Source: CAZHDI01 sp964531285
GTDB lineage: Bacteria > Pseudomonadota > Alphaproteobacteria > JAJFIK01
Reading direction: 5' to 3'
DNA length: 29,216 nt
NCBI GenBank assembly: GCA_964531285.1
Contig: CAZHDI010000039.1
Location: 1-29,216, forward strand
A model generated the notes under the pieces. The model saw nothing but the letters and a program-made list of their open reading frames with translations. It ran no database searches and had not been told where the DNA came from. Shown here piece after piece: positions 24,870 through 29,216 of this stretch (its first letter is position 1; every line of letters starts with the position of its first letter). The position numbers and the translations under genes are program-made.

Positions 24870-26654
24870 TCAATGCATTGCGCGTGATGGGGCGGCTTTC
24901 CTCATGCGCACCACAATAAAGACCACACCAATCAGCAACACTATGAAAGTAAATAGGGCGGCGAGCGCAGCGGGCCCGTATTTTTTGACGACTTTCGAGG
25001 TGACCTTGCTTGCGAGCACCTTGAGCGCGTAATCGTCAGGGCCCAATTCGAACACGCCAACCTCTTCGGAATACGACCGATATTCAGCCAGCATATCCGC
25101 GAAGAGCTCGGGATAGTCGCCGGACAGGTCGGTGGTCTCGCCAGGATCGACCGATAGATCGTAAAGCCGCCACTGACTGTCGCCCATGGGCAGTGAAATA
25201 CGGGTGATTTTCCATTGCCCACGGTAAAGGGCGGCATTACCGCTGACCTCGACCCCAAAGCTCTCATCGTCAGCATAGGTCGTGTCTGATGCGCCCGACA
25301 GGAAGGGCAGGGCGGACTGTCCATAAAAGCCATTGGCGTCGTAAGGCACGCCAGCCGCGTCGAGCATGGTCGGCACGAGATCCGCGACATGCACGGGCGC
25401 ATCCTGAATACCCGCCGCCGCAATACCGGGACCGGCGGCCACGAGAGGCACGCGCAAGCCGCCTTCGCTGCCATAAAATTTGTACAGATCGAAAGGCGCG
25501 GCGGACACGGACGCCCATTCGGGACCAATGGCGGTCAAACTGCCCGGCTGGCCGAGATTTTCAAACGACGTGTCGAAGCCTTCGATCCATTTGATCCCAT
25601 CCAAAACGACGTTTTGCAGCCCCTTTAGCTCCGTCACGGCCGACTCCGGGCCATTGTCGGAGGTCACGATAACGATCGTATTGTCCAACTGCCCTGTGGA
25701 TTCGAGAAAGCGCAGAAGCCGGCCGATATGGTGGTCGGCCGCCTCCATCATGCCAGCGTTCACCTGCATTTCGCGCGCAGAGACCATTTGCTCTTCGGGC
25801 GTCAAGTCGTCCCAAGCGCGATGCGAGTCGGGACGCGGAGCAAGGGTTGTGGTCGCCGGCACAAGACCGAGGTCGATAGCACGCTGTAGCCGTGCTTCAC
25901 GCATCGCATCCCAACCCTCGTCGAATACCCCATTATAGCGGTCGATATACGAGACGGGGGCTTGAACCGGAATGTGAACGGCCTGAAGCGATAGGAAAGC
26001 AAAGAACGGGCGGTCGGCATCCCCTGTATCGATGTAGTCGATCAGCTTATCGACCAAAGACCGCGATGAGTAAAAATCGTCCGGCAGGGTAATGGGCTTG
26101 CCATCTTCGAACCAATCCACCGCATGGTAGCCGGGAAGATAGGGCGTGGCGTCGTAATTACTGCCGCCGGTGGCGTCCATGACATATGAGCGATCGAACC
26201 CAAACTTATTGGGCAGGTTCGCCGCCGTCTCGCCAATCCCCCATTTGCCGGTGACGTAGGTTTGATATCCCGCCTCTGACAACAGTGTACCGATGGTCTT
26301 CTGCCCGGCGGACCAATTCATCGAGTAACCCGGAGAGGCGCGCATTTCGTCCGTCACCGTCTCCACAAGCGTGCCCATGCCGACCTGGTGATTGTCCATA
26401 CCCGTCATGAGCATGGCGCGGCTTGGACCGCAGAACGGCGATGAGTAATAGCGGGAGAGCATCACGCCATTCCGGGCCAGTGCATCGATATTGGGTGTTC
26501 GCGTATCGCTCCCGTAAACGCCGAAATCCATGAACCCGACATCATCGAACAAGACCAGCAAGATGTTCGGCCGGTTGTCCTGGGCGAGGGCTGGGGGCGC
26601 AGCAAGGACGCACAACAAAAGAGTGCAAATGGCGGACTGGACAGCGCGTTGCAT
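24870..26654 (-). CDS. Exported type I sulfatase with C-terminal membrane anchor
   Basis: This is 594 residues from ATG 26654, which directly starts a signal peptide ending near ALA-QDN; the earlier ATG at 26714 would add 20 mostly polar residues. PNILLVLFDDVGF carries metal-binding Asp residues. Cys75 sits in FCGPSRAMLMTG, the C-x-P-S-R motif for formylglycine. GKWGIGE, QAVHIPVQ and SDNGPES complete the core. Near the C-terminus a hydrophobic helix (ALAALFTFIVLLIGVVFIVV) is followed by Arg/Lys, so the enzyme is probably anchored to the inner membrane facing the periplasm. It is similar in layout to AtsA-type arylsulfatases but not closely related to the sulfatase at 10140. It lies 172 bp downstream of the AraC-type regulator on the same strand and is the likely target. 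The substrate is unknown. Confidence 0.93.
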   Translation of the reverse strand: MQRAVQSAICTLLLCVLAAPPALAQDNRPNILLVLFDDVGFMDFGVYGSDTRTPNIDALARNGVMLSRYYSSPFCGPSRAMLMTGMDNHQVGMGTLVETVTDEMRASPGYSMNWSAGQKTIGTLLSEAGYQTYVTGKWGIGETAANLPNKFGFDRSYVMDATGGSNYDATPYLPGYHAVDWFEDGKPITLPDDFYSSRSLVDKLIDYIDTGDADRPFFAFLSLQAVHIPVQAPVSYIDRYNGVFDEGWDAMREARLQRAIDLGLVPATTTLAPRPDSHRAWDDLTPEEQMVSAREMQVNAGMMEAADHHIGRLLRFLESTGQLDNTIVIVTSDNGPESAVTELKGLQNVVLDGIKWIEGFDTSFENLGQPGSLTAIGPEWASVSAAPFDLYKFYGSEGGLRVPLVAAGPGIAAAGIQDAPVHVADLVPTMLDAAGVPYDANGFYGQSALPFLSGASDTTYADDESFGVEVSGNAALYRGQWKITRISLPMGDSQWRLYDLSVDPGETTDLSGDYPELFADMLAEYRSYSEEVGVFELGPDDYALKVLASKVTSKVVKKYGPAALAALFTFIVLLIGVVFIVVRMRKAAPSRAMH

Positions 26655-26813
26655 CAAAGAGGCCCTTTCAGAAAAACAGATACAGCCGTTCGGCGAATAT
26701 GGAGCGTCGTGCATCCATTGTTCTCATGCGGCGCGAGCTAAGGCGATAAAATCTGCATACAGAACGCCACGGTAGGTATGGGCGATACCTGCCTTTGGCA
26801 AAAGCTCTTTCCA

Positions 26814-26841
26814 GGCCAAAAACTATTCAGTTTTGACCACT
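26814..26841 (+). repeat. Right copy of imperfect direct repeat flanking the second sulfatase
   Basis: The copy begins GGCCAAAAACTATTCAGTTT (20 bases) and ends TGACCACT. It overlaps the last codons and stop of the AraC-family gene and matches the left copy (24662-24689) at 22 of 28 positions. Confidence 0.5.
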
Positions 26842-27909
26842 GCATTCGCGCACGGCACGCGTTTCGCGAAACGCCTTGGGCGTCATGCCGGTCCAGCGTT
26901 TGAAGCTGCGAGCGAAATTGGAAGGCGTTTCATAGCCAAGATCATAGGCGATCGCCTGTATGGGCTGGGAGGAATTGGCCAGGAGCTCCCGCGCGCGCCT
27001 TTCGCGTACCTGGTTTATCAGATCTCGATAAGAGGTGCCGGACCGATCCAGTTGACGGCGGAGCCCCCGCTCAGAATATCCAAGGGCCTCGGCGGCTAAC
27101 GAAAGCGGTGCGCCGAGATTCTGCTGTGCCTCCAGGAAGGTCAAAACCTCAATGGCCGCCGATACTTTATACCCCGCATCGGCGGCGAATTTTTCGCAAA
27201 CCGCCAAGAGCCGTTTATGATTGATCGGGTCGGCCCCCGGCAGCGGTCGGCTCAAGAGATCTGCTGAGAATATCAGGCGGTTTTCGCGGGCCTCAAAGCG
27301 GATAGGGACGCGGGCGAATGTCTCGCCGACCAAAGCCCATCCGTCCGGCTCGCTGATGGTCACCTCCGCACGCGACGCAAAGTGTTCTGTACGTAGCAAC
27401 GCTTTGACGAGGTTGTGGCACACGATCAATGCGCTGCTGCAGACGAAGTATTCAACGTCTTTCAGCGGATGCCATGGGCGCAGACGAATGGCCACATCGC
27501 CGGTCGCTGCGTCACGTTCAGTTGCTGAAAAGTGGAACGCGACGGATGAGAATGTCAAACAGAAGAAGCGGTTCAAAACCATAAGCGCGTCTTCGAGGCA
27601 GGCTGCGTTCATGGCCGCGTAGGCGGGCAGCCCGATTTGATTGACATCAAAGCGCTGCGCGAGCCGCGGTCCCAGATGCGCATCGCCCGTTTGGTCCATC
27701 GCATTCAAAATAAAGCGCTGAACCGCCGAGATTTCACTGCGAAAATTGGGGTCTGAAAAGTCCTCGGCTGTCAGGCCGGTGCCGGCCAACAGCGCTTCGG
27801 CGTCGTGTCCGTCATTACAAAGAGTGCGAAAGACAAAGCCGGGGTAATTCATCGGACACCCAGGAGCATCCGGCTTTGTCAGATCGGTATCCGGTAAGGA
27901 AGGATGCAT
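26827..27909 (-). CDS. AraC-family transcriptional regulator (OruR/Arabinose_bd-like N-domain)
   Basis: This is up to 360 residues. The C-terminal 100 hold two helix-turn-helices: LSLAAEALGYSERGLRRQL and IQAIAYDLGYETPSNFARSF, followed by KRWTGMTPKAFRE. The N-terminal region (DAEALLAGTGLTAEDF, FDVNQIGLPAYAAMNA) fits the Arabinose_bd class that senses small molecules and usually activates adjacent catabolic genes. The start is uncertain: neither ATG 27909 nor ATG 27852 (MNYPGFVF) has a clear ribosome site; the family start usually lies close to the second. It reads toward the second sulfatase and may control it and the downstream membrane-protein genes. Position is suggestive, not proof. Confidence 0.9.
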   Translation of the reverse strand: MHPSLPDTDLTKPDAPGCPMNYPGFVFRTLCNDGHDAEALLAGTGLTAEDFSDPNFRSEISAVQRFILNAMDQTGDAHLGPRLAQRFDVNQIGLPAYAAMNAACLEDALMVLNRFFCLTFSSVAFHFSATERDAATGDVAIRLRPWHPLKDVEYFVCSSALIVCHNLVKALLRTEHFASRAEVTISEPDGWALVGETFARVPIRFEARENRLIFSADLLSRPLPGADPINHKRLLAVCEKFAADAGYKVSAAIEVLTFLEAQQNLGAPLSLAAEALGYSERGLRRQLDRSGTSYRDLINQVRERRARELLANSSQPIQAIAYDLGYETPSNFARSFKRWTGMTPKAFRETRAVRECSGQN

Positions 27910-28373
27910 GGTTTTTGTCTCGTTCGCACGGATCTGGAACCTGTCGCGGGTCCTGCTTGATTAGCATTGACCGGATTTTTGTCCAGGCTCGGGATCCACA
28001 AAGGGTTTGCGATGCTGGCCGGGTTGTCGTTCAAGCTTCCTTGGGGGAAAGAGTTGGGGGCCCCGGGCCAGGATGGCATGGGTTCGGGGTTTTCGCTGAG
28101 TGTGGCGCCGTTTGCGCGCCTTGCGCCATTCGTGTGGACGGACACGGTCCACGATCTGGCCTCTGCCGGAGGGCCAGCGGCCCAGCGGTGCGCATCCGGC
28201 GGACTCGGGGGCATCTGGATTGAAAAAGCGATCATGCGCGCGCTTGGCCGTCTTTAACCGACATGATGCGTGCTGTATCATCCGGGTGTTCGCCGGGGCG
28301 GTCCAATATCGGGGCGGTGCCGTTGTCACGGGACGATCCAATTTCAATCGCCTGATCGGTCAGGAGCAACGCC
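27910..28373. other. 464-bp divergent region, no gene seen
   Basis: Short open frames on both strands here have no ribosome site, signal peptide or recognisable domain, and look like chance frames in GC-rich DNA. The region should hold promoters for the AraC-type gene (leftward) and the exported protein (rightward). The end holds AGGAG at 28362-28366, the ribosome site of the last gene. Confidence 0.5.
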
Positions 28374-29198
28374 ATGAAAATCTTTGCCTATGCGGCAGTC
28401 CTTGCGGCGTTGCCGCTCCTTCATGCGGGGCCGGTGCAGGCCGAACAGGAGTCCGGAGAAATCCTCACGGCCTTTTTCGGGTTGAACGATGCTCAGAGGA
28501 TCCGCCTGCGGGCTACGACGGCGTGTCGCGGCTTCCCGGGGCGTGGCGGCGACGGCATGCCGGTTATCTTTTCGCAGGAGGTTGATGGCGAGACTCTTGA
28601 TGCGGATGATTTCAAGATCACAACCGCGTCGGGCGAAACGGGTCGCGTGATTTGCGTCACTCTGCTCCCGGCGGACGAACCGGGCGAGCAGCGCACCGCA
28701 CTGCTCATCGGCGAGTATGGCTCGGAGGATGATCAGCCGGCGACGGTGGAGATGGTCGGTAATGTCATGTCGCTGGATGGCTCGGTGAATTTCAAAGGGG
28801 CGACCGCCAGTGTGATCCCGTTAGAGGCCGGTCCCACTTTGAGCTTTGCCCAAATCGTTCCGCCGGATCAGTGGGTGCTTGGCGGCGCCGGCAATTGTCC
28901 ACAGGAGGGCACGAAGATCATGGTGCGCGCGATCTGGACCGGCGGCATCACGAAGCCGGGCGGCGATGAAATCGACGAGAATGAGATGCAGCTCTATCGC
29001 GTCACCCTGCGGCAAGCCGACGGTCGCCTCACCACCGTCACGCCGTTCGCGGTCGGGGATCTCGACGACAACGATAACAATCACGAACTGTGTCTTGGCA
29101 CCGAGGGAGAGCCTGTGAGCGTCTTCTTCCCGGCCGGCGCCCTGACCGACCCTAATGAGGATCTCAATCCGGACACGGAGATTGCGATCTCGGGCTGA
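28374..29198 (+). CDS. Exported protein of unknown function
   Basis: This is 274 residues. AGGAG lies seven bases before the ATG. A signal peptide ends near VQA-EQE. The mature protein has four cysteines (51, 94, 175, 240), an even number that would allow two disulfides. It is beta-rich and acidic, with an Asp/Asn loop (DLDDNDNNHELC, residues 229-240) that could bind calcium, and a tail NPDTEIAISG. The middle section carries two similar halves, each with a cysteine-containing strand and a Val/Ile-rich strand, which may be a duplicated domain. I recognise no family. It is transcribed divergently from the AraC-type gene and ends 18 bp before the window edge. Confidence 0.82.
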   Translation: MKIFAYAAVLAALPLLHAGPVQAEQESGEILTAFFGLNDAQRIRLRATTACRGFPGRGGDGMPVIFSQEVDGETLDADDFKITTASGETGRVICVTLLPADEPGEQRTALLIGEYGSEDDQPATVEMVGNVMSLDGSVNFKGATASVIPLEAGPTLSFAQIVPPDQWVLGGAGNCPQEGTKIMVRAIWTGGITKPGGDEIDENEMQLYRVTLRQADGRLTTVTPFAVGDLDDNDNNHELCLGTEGEPVSVFFPAGALTDPNEDLNPDTEIAISG

Positions 29199-29216
29199 TC
29201 AGTTGTTTGTCCTTAG

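Noticed and set aside
27879..28257. Short open frames on both strands in the AraC upstream region
   Set aside because: No ribosome sites, no domains, and they overlap each other; they are best explained as chance frames.

Overview
This 29.2-kb window looks like chromosomal DNA of a Gram-negative alphaproteobacterium, probably an aquatic or marine heterotroph. This rests on high G+C content, a NodT-type outer-membrane lipoprotein, a TonB-dependent receptor, an alphaproteobacterial-style THUMP RNA methylase and many exported hydrolases. The genus cannot be fixed from sequence reading alone. No rRNA, tRNA, CRISPR array, integrase or transposase gene was seen.

Left part (1-8641). A leftward gene cut by the window edge encodes an exported trypsin-like protease fused to a sulfatase-modifying-factor (SUMF1/FGE-like) domain. 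Divergent from it is a tightly overlapping tripartite RND efflux operon: a lipoprotein membrane-fusion protein, a 1040-residue AcrB-type pump and a NodT outer-membrane factor, joined by ATGA overlaps. A THUMP-domain RNA methyltransferase follows; it has no usual start codon and may start at CTG.

Middle part (8693-16981). All genes are on the plus strand. An exported alpha/beta hydrolase carries a Cys-rich metal-binding ribbon. After a 337-bp gap come a sulfatase, a TonB-dependent receptor, a GntR-family regulator, a PhoD-like phosphatase/phosphodiesterase and a small exported DUF1330 protein, closely spaced. I read this as a possible substrate-specific locus: the receptor imports an anionic organic compound, the sulfatase and PhoD-like enzyme remove ester groups, and the GntR protein may sense the product.

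Right part (17230-29198). An exported protein with three WF/GPW-type modules and a Tyr/Gly-rich tail is followed by a clear intrinsic terminator and three 14-bp tandem repeats. Next is a patatin-POTRA-beta-barrel protein of the type Vd autotransporter kind. A leftward block then holds, in transcription order, an AraC-family regulator, a second membrane-anchored sulfatase, a small outer-membrane beta-barrel protein, a four-helix membrane protein and a DJ-1/PfpI-like protein. This block looks less G+C-rich than the left half, and the second sulfatase is bracketed by imperfect direct repeats, so it may have been acquired. The window ends with an unrecognised exported protein.

The best candidates for something new are the sulfatase/receptor/GntR/PhoD locus, the protease-SUMF1 fusion lacking the FGE cysteines, the metal-ribbon hydrolase fusion and the CTG-start methylase. 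None is proven novel from sequence alone.
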